A stretch of DNA of 64,000 nt from DASCOT01 sp965197275 (GTDB taxonomy: Bacteria; Acidobacteriota; UBA890; WLXD01), in NCBI GenBank assembly GCA_965197275.1, contig CBDAMQ010000024.1, positions 124,001 through 188,000 of the forward strand, in the 5' to 3' direction. This document shows, piece by piece, positions 8,192 through 16,734 of the stretch (the first letter of the stretch is position 1; every line of letters begins with the position of its first letter). The notes below the pieces were generated by a model. It ran no database searches. It worked only from the letters and a program-made list of their open reading frames with translations, and was not told the origin of the DNA. A program made the position numbers and the translations under genes.

Positions 8192-8311
8192 ATGGACGTA
8201 AAGGGGAGCGGCCTGGGGCGACGGCTGGCGTGCCCGATATCGCCGGGTTTTCCATATCCGATGGCCGGCGTGGCCGGTACGGATTCACGAATTTCTGATT
8301 CGGTTTCCTGA
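8192..8311 (+). CDS. Possible 39-residue peptide downstream of the sigma-54 box
   Basis: ATG at 8192, TGA at 8309-8311, about 55 bases after the -12 element. The peptide starts M-D-V-K-G, contains a single Cys, several Gly/Pro and a Ser/Asp-rich end. No Shine-Dalgarno is seen and I do not recognise it. It could be chance; the transcript may instead be a small RNA or a leader. The hairpin at 8295-8316 overlaps its 3' end. Confidence 0.2.
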   Translation: MDVKGSGLGRRLACPISPGFPYPMAGVAGTDSRISDSVS

Positions 8312-8316
8312 ATCAG
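8295..8316. repeat. Inverted repeat in the 8.0-8.4 kb gap
   Basis: CTGATTC and GAATCAG form a perfect 7-bp dyad around 8 bases. It may be a weak terminator of a sigma-54 transcript or an operator. There is no T-run. Confidence 0.4.
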
Positions 8317-8416
8317 AGACTGCAGGTATCCTCGGCGGCGCGCAAATCTGGCGCACCCTCATGACAGAATGACGGCGCCCACTCGTCCGTTTTGATAGAT
8401 CGAGGAGGATCCGCTC

Positions 8417-8701
8417 GTGTGTCGAAATATTCGCCCGTTATTCAACTTCGAGCCCACGGCGACCGAAGCCGAGGTTCGTGCTTCGGCCTTGCAATACGTA
8501 CGCAAGATCAGCGGCATGCGGGCGCCGTCGCAGGCGAACAAGGAGGCGTTCGACGGCGCCGTCGACGACGTGACGGCGGTCTCCCTGGGCTTGTTGGGCA
8601 GCCTCGTGACTACCGCCGTCCCGAAGTCGCGTGAGGAGGAGCGTGCCAAGGCACGCGAGCGCTGGGAGAAGCGCGCTGCGCGAATACAAGCAAACGCCTG
8701 A
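8417..8701 (+). CDS. DUF2277 family protein
   Basis: 94 residues, starting at the GTG at 8417 with GAGGAGGAT at 8402-8410. The start C-R-N-I-R-P-L-F-N-F-E-P, then A-L-Q-Y-V-R-K-I-S-G, P-S-x-A-N and A-V-D-D-V-T are the conserved blocks of DUF2277, a small soluble protein common in several phyla with no assigned role. The C-terminus is Arg/Glu/Lys-rich and helical. The following LOG-family gene starts inside it in another frame, so the two are probably co-translated. Confidence 0.88.
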   Translation: MCRNIRPLFNFEPTATEAEVRASALQYVRKISGMRAPSQANKEAFDGAVDDVTAVSLGLLGSLVTTAVPKSREEERAKARERWEKRAARIQANA

Positions 8702-9293
8702 CGGCGCGAACGGGCCCTTTTACTGCGTCTTCTGCGGATCCAGGTCCGGCGTTCGAGCCGCCTACGGCGATGCCGCTGCGGCGCTCGGGCGGGCGCTCGT
8801 GGCGCGCGGCATCGGGTTGGTCTACGGTGGCGGCAGTGTCGGTCTGATGGGCCGCATCGCCGACTCGGTGATGGCAGCCGGCGGTCGGGTTACCGGCGTC
8901 ATCCCCTACGGGTTGCAGGTGCGCGAGGTCGGGCATACGTCGCTGAGCGAGCTTGTTGTCGTCGACTCGATGCACGAGCGCAAGCACCTGATGTCCGAAC
9001 TGGCGTCCGGCTTCATCGCGCTGCCCGGCGGCGTCGGAACGTTTGAGGAGCTGTTCGAGATCAGCGCCTGGGCGCAGCTGGGGATGCATCGGAAGCCTGT
9101 CGGCGTCTTGAATGTCGCCGGCTACTACGACGCGCTCCTTTCGATGCTCGACTACGCCGTGGCCGAGGGGTTCCTCGACACCGCTCGGCGGGATCAGCTG
9201 TTGGTCGACGATCGCCCTGACCGTCTGCTGGCGCGTATGGATGCCTACCAGGCCCCGGACGGTCCTCGATGGCTAGGCCCGGGAGAGGGCTGA
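8643..9293 (+). CDS. LOG-family nucleotide 5'-monophosphate phosphoribohydrolase
   Basis: 216 residues. The Rossmann-like fold of the LOG/TIGR00730 family shows C-V-F-C-G-S-R, VYGGGSVGLMG, the M-H-E-R-K and PGGVGTFEEL motifs (active-site Arg/Glu). Such enzymes release free base from a nucleoside monophosphate; plant-associated ones make cytokinins, others are housekeeping nucleosidases. The start is uncertain: the GTG at 8643 directly follows AGGAGGAGC, while a GTG at 8631 is in frame but has no ribosome site. The first ~30 residues have no family match, so the true start could be later. Confidence 0.88.
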   Translation: MPRHASAGRSALREYKQTPDGANGPFYCVFCGSRSGVRAAYGDAAAALGRALVARGIGLVYGGGSVGLMGRIADSVMAAGGRVTGVIPYGLQVREVGHTSLSELVVVDSMHERKHLMSELASGFIALPGGVGTFEELFEISAWAQLGMHRKPVGVLNVAGYYDALLSMLDYAVAEGFLDTARRDQLLVDDRPDRLLARMDAYQAPDGPRWLGPGEG

Positions 9294-9420
9294 ATGGCGC
9301 CGCCGGGCCGAGCTTGATCCGGAAGGCGCCATTGGCCAAACTGCTTGCATCTCCCCGCTCCGGAGGCTCGTGCCCGCATGCACCATGCGTCGTCGCACAC
9401 GGCCTCCCATGAGGTGAAGC

Positions 9421-11910
9421 GTGAAGAAGCTCCTCCGATGTCTCGTTGTTCTATCCGCGCTTGTCGTGGTCGCAGCCCCAGCCCAGGCCCAAGTTGGCTT
9501 CGGCCAGTTCGGCCAGGTCGTAGCGATCGCCGACGGGGAGGTGTTCGTCGGTGAGCCGGCCAGTCTCGCCAGCTCGGGCTATGTCTACGTGTACCGCCGC
9601 GATGGCGGCGACTGGGTCGAGGCAGCGGCACTGTCGGCCTCCGACGCCATCGACGGCGACGGCTTTGGCCGGGCGATCGAGGTTGATGGTGACTTCTTGC
9701 TGGTCGGTGCGGTAACCGATGAAAGCGGCGCGGTGTACATGTTTCACCGCGACGGCCGATCGTGGAACGAGGTCGGCACGTTGGTCCCGACCGATGGACT
9801 CGATGGCGACCGGTTCGGCGCCGCCATGTCGCGCGATGGGGAGCGCTTGATCGTCGGAGCGCCGGCGGCCGACGCTCGCTGGGGAGCCGCCTACGTGTTC
9901 GAGATGCAGGGCCACCAGTGGGTCCAGGTGGCGCGCCTGTCAGGCATGCGCCCGGACTCCCCGCACGCAATCGAAGGTGACGAGGCGGCCGGGCATGGTG
10001 CGCTGGCCGCGGCGCACGCTGGGCTGGGCGAAGAAGCGACGGGCGATGAGGAGGCGGAGCCGCCGACGCCTGAGCGTTTCGGCTCGGCGGTGCTGATGAG
10101 CGGTGAGTGGGCCGTTGTCGGCGCCCCCAGGGCCAACAAGCGGGCTGGCTTGGTGTACGTATTCCGCCGGTCGGACGACGGCTGGGAGCAGGTAACCGCG
10201 CTCGGCGATTTCTCGATGGAGAACGATCGCTTCGGCTCATCCCTGGCGATCAGGGGCTCCGAGCTGCTCGTGGGTGCGGTTGGTGCCAATCAGCTCGGTG
10301 CTGTACGCCGTTTCCGTTATGACGCTGAGAGCGGCGAGCTCACGCGCGCTGCCAGCATGTTCCCGTTCGAGGGATCGGCGTTCGGATTCGGTTCCGCCAT
10401 CGCCGTTGCAGACAACGGCATCTATGTGACAGCGCCGGGAGCCAGCAACAACTCCGGTGTGATCTTCCACTACACCGACGATGGATCCGGGAACTGGTCG
10501 GATGTCTCGAAGATCGGTACCGGAAGCTTCGGTCCGGGCTCGCGCTTCGCGGCGGCGTTGGCCGTCGGTGGCGACACCATCGTCGCCGGGGTGCCTGCGG
10601 TCGACTTCGGTGCCGGCGAGGCGATGATTTTGACGCGCACCTACGGTGGTTGGGATCGCACCACCGTAGCGTCCGATATCACAGGGCTCGAGAGCATTAC
10701 GGGCGCTGCAGTTCCGTGCGAAGCCGGGTTGGCGGGGCACTTCGAATGTGCCGGTGTCGACTTGCTGGCGTTCCTGCCGACGCACGAGATCGGTGGCGGT
10801 CGCGGCGTGGTGGTCAATGACATCTGGGGATGGACCGATCCCGACACTGATCGCGACATAGCCATCGTCGGGCTCAGCACAGCGGCCTCCTTCGTCGATG
10901 TCACCGACCCCTACAACCCGGTCTATGTCGGCAAGCTTCCGCGGACGGACGGCGCCATCACCAGCGTCTGGCGCGATATCAAGGTCTATGCCGACCATGC
11001 CTTCATCGTCTCCGACAGCGCCGGTGAGCACGGCATGCAGGTTTTCGATCTGAAGCGTTTGCGCGAGTTCGACGGCGATCCGATCACCTTCGAAGAGGAC
11101 GTGATCTACACCGACATGAACTCGGCCCACAACATCGTCATCAACGAGGAAACCGCCTTCGCCTTCATCGTTGGTGCCAGCGGCGGCGGCGAGACGTGCG
11201 GTGGTGGATTGCACATGGTGAACATCGAGGATCCCAAGCAGCCGGTCTTCGCCGGGTGTTTCCAGGATGTCCGCACCGGAGAGCGCGGCACCGGCTACTC
11301 GCACGATGCTCAATGCGTCACCTACCACGGGCCGGACGAGCGCTACACGGGTCGGGAGATCTGCTTCGGTTCCAACGAGACGGCGCTGTCGATCGCCGAC
11401 GTCAGTGACAAGCGCGAGCCACAGTCGATAGGCATGTCGAGCTATCCCAACGTTTCCTATAGCCACCAGGGTTGGCTCACCGACGATCATCGCTACTTCT
11501 ACATGAACGACGAAGGCGACGAGATGATGGGCCTGGTGGAGGGCACGCGGACGATCGTCTGGGATGTGCAGGACCTCGAGGATCCGATCGTCGCCAATGA
11601 GTTCGTCTCCGACAACCCCGCCATCGACCACAATCTCTACGTCGTGGGCAACGTCATGTACCAGTCGAACTACGACTCGGGACTCCGGGTCTTCGACGTC
11701 TCCGAGCCCGAGGAGATCAAGGAGATCGGCTACATCGATACCGTGCCGTACGGAGAGGACGGCGAGGGGATGGCGGGATCGTGGAGCAACTACCCGTACT
11801 TCGGTAGTGGCATCGTGGTGATCACCTCGATGAGCGAGGGCTTCTTCGTCGCCAAGCTCCGCGATGATGCGGCGCCCGCCGCTACACCGGGCGAGTCGGA
11901 CAGGGAATGA
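9421..11910 (+). CDS. Secreted FG-GAP / choice-of-anchor-B propeller protein (copy 1)
   Basis: 829 residues with a clear Sec signal peptide (K-K-L-L-R-C-L, cut after A-Q-A). Residues ~25-420 hold at least six FG-GAP-type blades (DGFGRAIEVDG, DRFGAAMSRDG, ERFGSAVLMSG, DRFGSSLAIRG, FGFGSAIAVAD, SRFAAALAVGG), each ending V-G-A-P or similar. Between blades lies an acidic Ala/Glu linker (~180-220). The C-terminal ~400 residues match the choice-of-anchor-B domain: N-D-I-W-G-W-T-D, SFVDVTDPYNPVYVGKL, W-R-D-I-K-V-Y, H-N-L-Y-V-V-G-N. Probably surface or periplasmic adhesion or binding; no enzyme motif. It is paralogous to the gene at 13070. The next gene overlaps by 4 bases (ATGA). Confidence 0.9.
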   Translation: MKKLLRCLVVLSALVVVAAPAQAQVGFGQFGQVVAIADGEVFVGEPASLASSGYVYVYRRDGGDWVEAAALSASDAIDGDGFGRAIEVDGDFLLVGAVTDESGAVYMFHRDGRSWNEVGTLVPTDGLDGDRFGAAMSRDGERLIVGAPAADARWGAAYVFEMQGHQWVQVARLSGMRPDSPHAIEGDEAAGHGALAAAHAGLGEEATGDEEAEPPTPERFGSAVLMSGEWAVVGAPRANKRAGLVYVFRRSDDGWEQVTALGDFSMENDRFGSSLAIRGSELLVGAVGANQLGAVRRFRYDAESGELTRAASMFPFEGSAFGFGSAIAVADNGIYVTAPGASNNSGVIFHYTDDGSGNWSDVSKIGTGSFGPGSRFAAALAVGGDTIVAGVPAVDFGAGEAMILTRTYGGWDRTTVASDITGLESITGAAVPCEAGLAGHFECAGVDLLAFLPTHEIGGGRGVVVNDIWGWTDPDTDRDIAIVGLSTAASFVDVTDPYNPVYVGKLPRTDGAITSVWRDIKVYADHAFIVSDSAGEHGMQVFDLKRLREFDGDPITFEEDVIYTDMNSAHNIVINEETAFAFIVGASGGGETCGGGLHMVNIEDPKQPVFAGCFQDVRTGERGTGYSHDAQCVTYHGPDERYTGREICFGSNETALSIADVSDKREPQSIGMSSYPNVSYSHQGWLTDDHRYFYMNDEGDEMMGLVEGTRTIVWDVQDLEDPIVANEFVSDNPAIDHNLYVVGNVMYQSNYDSGLRVFDVSEPEEIKEIGYIDTVPYGEDGEGMAGSWSNYPYFGSGIVVITSMSEGFFVAKLRDDAAPAATPGESDRE

Positions 11911-12983
11911 GGCAGATCGCTGGCAGGATACTGGGGTCGCTACTCGCCGTGACTTTGGTCGTTGTCGTGCTGGCATGGTCTTCCACCGCCTGGGCAACAC
12001 CTTCGGCTCTCGTCTACGTCGCCAGTCAAGACGGTGCCGCAGTCTCGGTGATCGACATCGAGACCCAGGAACTGGTGGCTACGGTCGATCTCACCGCGCT
12101 CGGGTTCAGCGCCAACTGCAAGCCACACCACGTGGCCGTCGAACCGGACGGGTCGCACTGGTACGTCTCGCTCATCGCCGACTGGCGGGTGTTGAAGTTC
12201 GATCGCGACAACAATCTGGTGGGCCAGGCCGAGTTCGAGACCCCCGGCATGCTGTCGCTAGGCCCTGCCGGCAGGTCACTCTACGTCGGGCGGTCGATGG
12301 CGGCTGTGAGCCCGCCGATGCGCATCGGCGTGATCGAGCGCGACAGCATGGCGATCGAAGAGATCGACGTCTTCTTCGCTCGTCCCCACGCCCTGATGGC
12401 CAACCCCAACGGCGAGGTGGTTTACACGGCGAGCCTGGCCGAGAATCGCCTGGCGACATTGGAGCCGACCGAGGAGGGTCTCGAGCTGCTCGACGTTCCG
12501 GGTGATACCCACACGTTCGTGCAGTTTGCCATCTCGCCGGACGGCAACACGATGGTGACCGGCGGACAGATCTCCGGCGAGATGATGGTGTTCGACATCA
12601 GCGACGCCGGTAATCCGCGACTGCAACAGCGCCTTGATCTGGGTGGTCAGCCCTGGCACCCGGTCTACTCACCGGACGGCTCGGTGGTGTACTTCCCACA
12701 ACGCACCGCCAACGCGGTGGCGGTGATCGACACCGCCAGCTGGCAGGTGGCGAGTCAGATCAGCGGTGGCGGACTGTTCGAGCCGCACGGCAGCAGCATC
12801 TCGGAAGATGGTCGCTGGCTGTTCGTATCCGGCCGTAACACGGCGGGGGAGTATGGCAAGTTCGGCGTGGGCGAGAAGCCCCCGGGTACGCTAAACATCA
12901 TCGATACGGAGTCGCGCCGGGTGGTCAAGGTGCTCGAGGTGCCGGCCTACGCCGCTGGCGTAGGCGCAGCCGCCGGGAGCTGA
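11907..12983 (+). CDS. Secreted YncE-like seven-bladed propeller
   Basis: 358 residues. A signal peptide (residues 1-~31, cut after A-W-A) is followed by blades of the YncE/40-residue surface-layer type: LVYVASQDGAAVSVIDIETQ, H-H-V-A-V-E-P-D-G-S-H-W-Y-V, SPDGNTMVTGG, SPDGSVVYFPQRTANAVAVI, E-P-H-G-S-S-I-S-E-D-G-R. The ATG at 11907 overlaps the TGA of the upstream FG-GAP gene as ATGA, so the two are translationally coupled and probably act together outside the cytoplasm. No catalytic residues are recognised. Confidence 0.85.
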   Translation: MRQIAGRILGSLLAVTLVVVVLAWSSTAWATPSALVYVASQDGAAVSVIDIETQELVATVDLTALGFSANCKPHHVAVEPDGSHWYVSLIADWRVLKFDRDNNLVGQAEFETPGMLSLGPAGRSLYVGRSMAAVSPPMRIGVIERDSMAIEEIDVFFARPHALMANPNGEVVYTASLAENRLATLEPTEEGLELLDVPGDTHTFVQFAISPDGNTMVTGGQISGEMMVFDISDAGNPRLQQRLDLGGQPWHPVYSPDGSVVYFPQRTANAVAVIDTASWQVASQISGGGLFEPHGSSISEDGRWLFVSGRNTAGEYGKFGVGEKPPGTLNIIDTESRRVVKVLEVPAYAAGVGAAAGS

Positions 12984-13069
12984 CCAGCCCCGGGGTGCCG
13001 GAACGCGTTGCCGGGAGGCGCCGGACGGTGTGACAGAATCCTTCGTCTCCAGGCAACCGAGGAATATCC

Positions 13070-15487
13070 ATGAGAAAGCTCTGTGTCGCGCTGTCGCTGT
13101 GTGCTCTGGCCCTGGTCGCCGCCCCGGCAGCTGCTCAGGTCGGATACGGATCTGCCGCGGCGGTCGGCGACGACGACGTCTTCGTCGGCGAGCCGGCGAA
13201 CCTCATCGGCCCCGGGGTCGTGTATGTGTACCGACCGGCCAACGGTGGCTGGGATCAGGTGCAGGAGCTGCTCGCCTCGGACGCCACAGATACCGACGGT
13301 TTCGGCCGTTCGATCGCTGTCGACGGCGAGCTGCTGGTCGTTGGCGCCGACGCCGCGGGTGCGGCGTATCTGTTCGAGCGTCGTGCCGGCGTCTGGGAGG
13401 AGTCCGAGCGCATCGCTCCCGATGCGGCGGTCGCCGGGTTCGGCGGCGCCGTGGCACTTGGCCACGACCGGATTCTCGTCGGTGCGCCGGGGGCCAACGG
13501 CGGAGCCGGCAACGCGTTTATCTTCGAGTCCGCCGGTGATGGATGGGCGCTGACGGCAACCATTGCCGGCGATGGCAGCGATGCTGCCTCGAACGCACCG
13601 GAGGGATTCGGCGCCACGGTGGCGCAGGCCGGCGAGTGGATCTTCGTCGGTGCGCCGGGTGGCCGGGTCGACATGTTTCTGCGCGGCCAGTTCCTTCAGA
13701 GCCCGCCGCAGGGGAGCGTTTACGTTTTTCGCCGCAACGGTGACGCGTGGAATCGCGTCGACAAGCTCGAGTCGCCGCCGCGGCGCGCCGCCGGGGCGAT
13801 GTTCGGTTCGAGCCTGGCCTTGACGGGACACGAGGCGCTAGTTGGCGCCGTCGGTACCGACGACTTCGCCGGAGCGGTCTATCGCTACCGCTACGCCCAG
13901 GACGACGCCAGCTGGAACCAAGACGGGAGACTGGCGCCGTTCGACTCCCCGGCCGGGGCGATGTTCGGAATCGATCTGGCGCTCGGTGACAACGAGGCGC
14001 TGGTGGGTGCTCCCGGTGCGGGCACCGGACGGCTGGAAGGGCGCGTATATCGGTTCACGCGCAGTCGGTCGGGCGAGTGGAGCGCGGCAGCCAAGCTCGG
14101 CGCCAGCGGCCTCAAGTTCGGTTCCGCCTATGGCGCAGCGCTTGCCGCGAAGGGTGACCTGATAGTGGCTGGGCTGCCGGGCGATGACTACGGTGCCGGT
14201 AGCGCGGTCATCCTGAGCCGGCTGGGAGATGGCTGGGATCGCTCACGAGTGCTCAGCGGCGCCCGTGGCATGCCGGCGATCACCGACGGCGCGGTCGAGT
14301 GCGTCGGTGGTCGAGCCGGGATCTTCGAATGCGACAACGTCGACCTGATCGCCTTCCTGCCGATCCAGGACATCGGTGGGGGGCGCGGCGTGACCACCAA
14401 CGACATCTGGGGCTGGACGGATCCACAGTCCGATCACGACTACGCCATCGTCGGCATGCGGGACGGGACGGCGTTCGTTGACGTCACCGATCCGTACGCA
14501 CCGGTATTCGTAGGCAAGCTACCGAAACCGGCGGCCTCGCCGCCAAGCCTGTGGCGTGACATCAAGGTCTACGCCGATCACGCCTTCATCGTCGCCGACG
14601 CCTCCGGGCCGCATGGCGTGCAAGTCTTCGACCTCACGCTACTGCGACAGTTCGAAAGCACGCCGATCGCCTTCAGCGAGGCAGCGCACTACGACGGAGT
14701 GAACTCGTCGCATAACCTCCACATCAACGCCGACAGCGCCTTCGCCTACGCCGTGGGCAACAGCTCGGGCGGCGAGACCTGCGGCGGGGCGTTGCACATG
14801 ATCAACGTCGAGGATCCGCGCAATCCGATCTTCGCCGGCTGCTTCGAGCCGCAGGCGAGCAGCCCGCGTGGCCCCGGTGGTACGCACGACGTGCAATGCG
14901 TGACCTACGAGGGACCGGACGATCGCTACCAGGGCCGCGAGGTGTGCTTCAGCTCCGACGGCCGCGCGTTCGGCATTGGTGATGTCACCGACAAGCGCAA
15001 CCCGCAGGTGATCGCGCTGGCGACCTACCCGAACCTGGCGTACACGCACCAGGGCTGGCTCGACGGCGAGCACCGGTACTTCTACATGAACGACGAGGGT
15101 GACGAGATCGCCGGCCTCGTCAAGGGCACGCGGACGCTGATCTGGGACGTGCAGGATCTCGAGGATCCGATCCTGGTCGGCGAATACATGACCGATAATC
15201 CCGCCACCGACCACAACCTCTACATCGTCGGCGACGTGATGTACCAATCCAACTACCGCAGCGGGCTGCACGTGCTCGATATCAGCGATCGCGAGCGGCC
15301 ACAGCCGCTGGGGTTCTTTGACACCGTACCCTGGGGCGACAACGACGGCATGGGCGACATCCTCTCCGGGGCGATCGGCTCGTGGAGCAACTACCCATTC
15401 TTCGACAGCGGAATCGTTGCCGTGACCTCGGGCAAGGAGGGTCTCTTCATCCTCAAAGTGCACGATGCCGATCGGCCGCGACCGTAG
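13070..15487 (+). CDS. Secreted FG-GAP / choice-of-anchor-B propeller protein (copy 2)
   Basis: 805 residues, paralogue of the 9421 gene, with the same order: signal peptide (cut after A-A-A-Q), FG-GAP blades (DGFGRSIAVDG, GFGGAVALGHD, EGFGATVAQAG, AMFGSSLALTG, AMFGIDLALGD), then the choice-of-anchor-B half with N-D-I-W-G-W-T-D-P, AFVDVTDPYAPVFVGKL, SGGETCGGALHMINVEDP and DHNLYIVGDVMYQSNY. It lacks the acidic linker of copy 1 and has a longer C-terminal insertion (D-N-D-G-M-G-D). Paired Cys residues in the C-terminal half (G-G-E-T-C-G-G ... F-A-G-C-F) are conserved in both copies, so disulfides are likely. AACCGAGGAATATCC precedes the ATG. Confidence 0.9.
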   Translation: MRKLCVALSLCALALVAAPAAAQVGYGSAAAVGDDDVFVGEPANLIGPGVVYVYRPANGGWDQVQELLASDATDTDGFGRSIAVDGELLVVGADAAGAAYLFERRAGVWEESERIAPDAAVAGFGGAVALGHDRILVGAPGANGGAGNAFIFESAGDGWALTATIAGDGSDAASNAPEGFGATVAQAGEWIFVGAPGGRVDMFLRGQFLQSPPQGSVYVFRRNGDAWNRVDKLESPPRRAAGAMFGSSLALTGHEALVGAVGTDDFAGAVYRYRYAQDDASWNQDGRLAPFDSPAGAMFGIDLALGDNEALVGAPGAGTGRLEGRVYRFTRSRSGEWSAAAKLGASGLKFGSAYGAALAAKGDLIVAGLPGDDYGAGSAVILSRLGDGWDRSRVLSGARGMPAITDGAVECVGGRAGIFECDNVDLIAFLPIQDIGGGRGVTTNDIWGWTDPQSDHDYAIVGMRDGTAFVDVTDPYAPVFVGKLPKPAASPPSLWRDIKVYADHAFIVADASGPHGVQVFDLTLLRQFESTPIAFSEAAHYDGVNSSHNLHINADSAFAYAVGNSSGGETCGGALHMINVEDPRNPIFAGCFEPQASSPRGPGGTHDVQCVTYEGPDDRYQGREVCFSSDGRAFGIGDVTDKRNPQVIALATYPNLAYTHQGWLDGEHRYFYMNDEGDEIAGLVKGTRTLIWDVQDLEDPILVGEYMTDNPATDHNLYIVGDVMYQSNYRSGLHVLDISDRERPQPLGFFDTVPWGDNDGMGDILSGAIGSWSNYPFFDSGIVAVTSGKEGLFILKVHDADRPRP

Positions 15488-15495
15488 CGAACGGA

Positions 15496-16062
15496 ATGGC
15501 CGGCGCCGACGGTAGCGGACCACCGAGCGGAGCTCGGCTCGTCGATCGTCTGGTGTCACTGGGGGTAACCCACGCTATCGGAATACCCGATAACGACACC
15601 GCGGCGATCTTCGATCAGCTACGTGACCACCCCAGCATTCGGCTGTTGCGCATCGCTCGGGAGGGCGAAGCGTTCGCCGTCGCCACGGGGCTGTGGATTG
15701 GTGGTCAGCAACCCGCGGTGATCATCCAGAACACGGGGTTGCTCGAGAGCGGCGACAGCCTTCGAGGCACGGCCCTGCGCATGGGCGTTCCGTTGTTGTG
15801 CCTGGTTGGCTATCGCGGCTACGCCAAGATGGTGGCTGCCGGGTTCGATCCTCCTCCACAGGGTCCGGACGTCGAGGTGTTGACGCGTTCCGACGTCGAC
15901 TCGGTGGCGCTTCTGACCGAGCCGACGCTGACCGCCTGGGGCGTTCCTTTCTGGCGTCACGGCTCGGACGCCGATACCGATACGGTACTGCCGCGAGCCT
16001 TCGAAACCGCCGCCCGGCAGTCGCAGCCGACCGCCCTGCTGCTCACTCGCGGCCTGGTGTGA
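15496..16062 (+). CDS. Thiamine-diphosphate decarboxylase, PYR-domain subunit (ComD-like)
   Basis: 188 residues, only the pyrimidine-binding domain of a ThDP enzyme. The order G-V-T-H-A-I-G-I-P-D-N, then L-R-I-A-R-E-G-E-A-F-A-V-A-T-G-L with the catalytic Glu, fits the alpha subunit of sulfopyruvate/phosphonopyruvate decarboxylases (ComD). The substrate cannot be read from sequence: no other coenzyme-M or phosphonate gene is near. The start ATG at 15496 is 6 bases after the propeller gene; the TGA overlaps the start of the beta subunit (TGATG), so the two chains are made together. Confidence 0.78.
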   Translation: MAGADGSGPPSGARLVDRLVSLGVTHAIGIPDNDTAAIFDQLRDHPSIRLLRIAREGEAFAVATGLWIGGQQPAVIIQNTGLLESGDSLRGTALRMGVPLLCLVGYRGYAKMVAAGFDPPPQGPDVEVLTRSDVDSVALLTEPTLTAWGVPFWRHGSDADTDTVLPRAFETAARQSQPTALLLTRGLV

Positions 16063-16652
16063 TGCTAACCAAGGACGAGCTCCTGGCTCCGCTGGCCCGG
16101 CTACGCGAAGATCGCATCGTGGTCACGACGATGTCCGTGGTGCGTCCCTGGGCGCGCCATTCGCACAGCCACCTCGACTTCGCCTCGGCCGATAGCGCCA
16201 TGGGCCACGCTGCCGACCTCGCACTGGGTCTGGCGCTGGCGCAGCCGCAGCGCGGGGTGATCTGCCTGAACGGCGATGGCAGCATGCTCATGAGCCTTGG
16301 AACGCTGGCGACGATTGTGGATGCGCAGGCCGCCAACCTGACGCTGTTGATTGTCGACAACGGTACGTACGAGATCACCGGTAGTCAGGCGCTGGCGGCG
16401 CAGGGAAGGATCGACTTCGGAGCCGCTGCCCGCGCCGTCGGCTTCGAGCGCACCTACGCCTTCGACGACGCGGTCGAGTATCAGCGCCAGCTGCCTGAGG
16501 TACTCTCCGGCACCGGGCCGGTGCTGGCCTCCGTTCGCGCCGAGCCCGGCAGCGAAGGACCGCTCGGGCGAGGCGCCGCGGCCTCGTCGCAGTATCTTCG
16601 CAGCTCGATTCGCGAGTCGGCTCGCGAGTTGCGCGCCGCGTTGAGTCCGTGA
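16062..16652 (+). CDS. Thiamine-diphosphate decarboxylase, PP-domain subunit (ComE-like)
   Basis: 196 residues. The diphosphate-binding motif G-D-G-S-M-L-M ... I-V-D-N-G-T-Y-E (G-D-G-x~24-N) is complete, preceded by SADSAMGHAADLALGLALA, typical of the beta subunit of split 2-oxoacid decarboxylases. The ATG at 16062 shares its first base with the TGA of the alpha gene. Together they should make an alpha-beta enzyme acting on a pyruvate derivative in the cytoplasm, an odd neighbour for the secreted propellers on either side. The C-terminal ~30 residues are Arg/Ala-rich with no assignment. Confidence 0.78.
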   Translation: MLTKDELLAPLARLREDRIVVTTMSVVRPWARHSHSHLDFASADSAMGHAADLALGLALAQPQRGVICLNGDGSMLMSLGTLATIVDAQAANLTLLIVDNGTYEITGSQALAAQGRIDFGAAARAVGFERTYAFDDAVEYQRQLPEVLSGTGPVLASVRAEPGSEGPLGRGAAASSQYLRSSIRESARELRAALSP

Positions 16653-16734
16653 CACGGGTGGGGCTGCGTGGTTTCCGTTTGCGCTACAGTTGACTGCGCC
16701 CCTGCTGCGCCGCCCCGTGTTCGACGGAGAACGT

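Larger units (their letters stand above)
7983..8416. other. 434-base intergenic stretch with sigma-54 promoter and hairpin
   Basis: No convincing gene. It contains the sigma-54 box at 8122-8136 and a perfect inverted repeat CTGATTC (8295-8301)/GAATCAG (8310-8316). A 39-codon reading frame (8192-8311) starts with ATG but has no ribosome site. Codon patterns are weak in every frame. Confidence 0.6.

Noticed and set aside
10237..12000. 587-codon open frame opposite the FG-GAP/choice-of-anchor-B gene
   Set aside because: Antisense shadow caused by third-position GC bias; the plus-strand protein has signal peptide and domain signatures.
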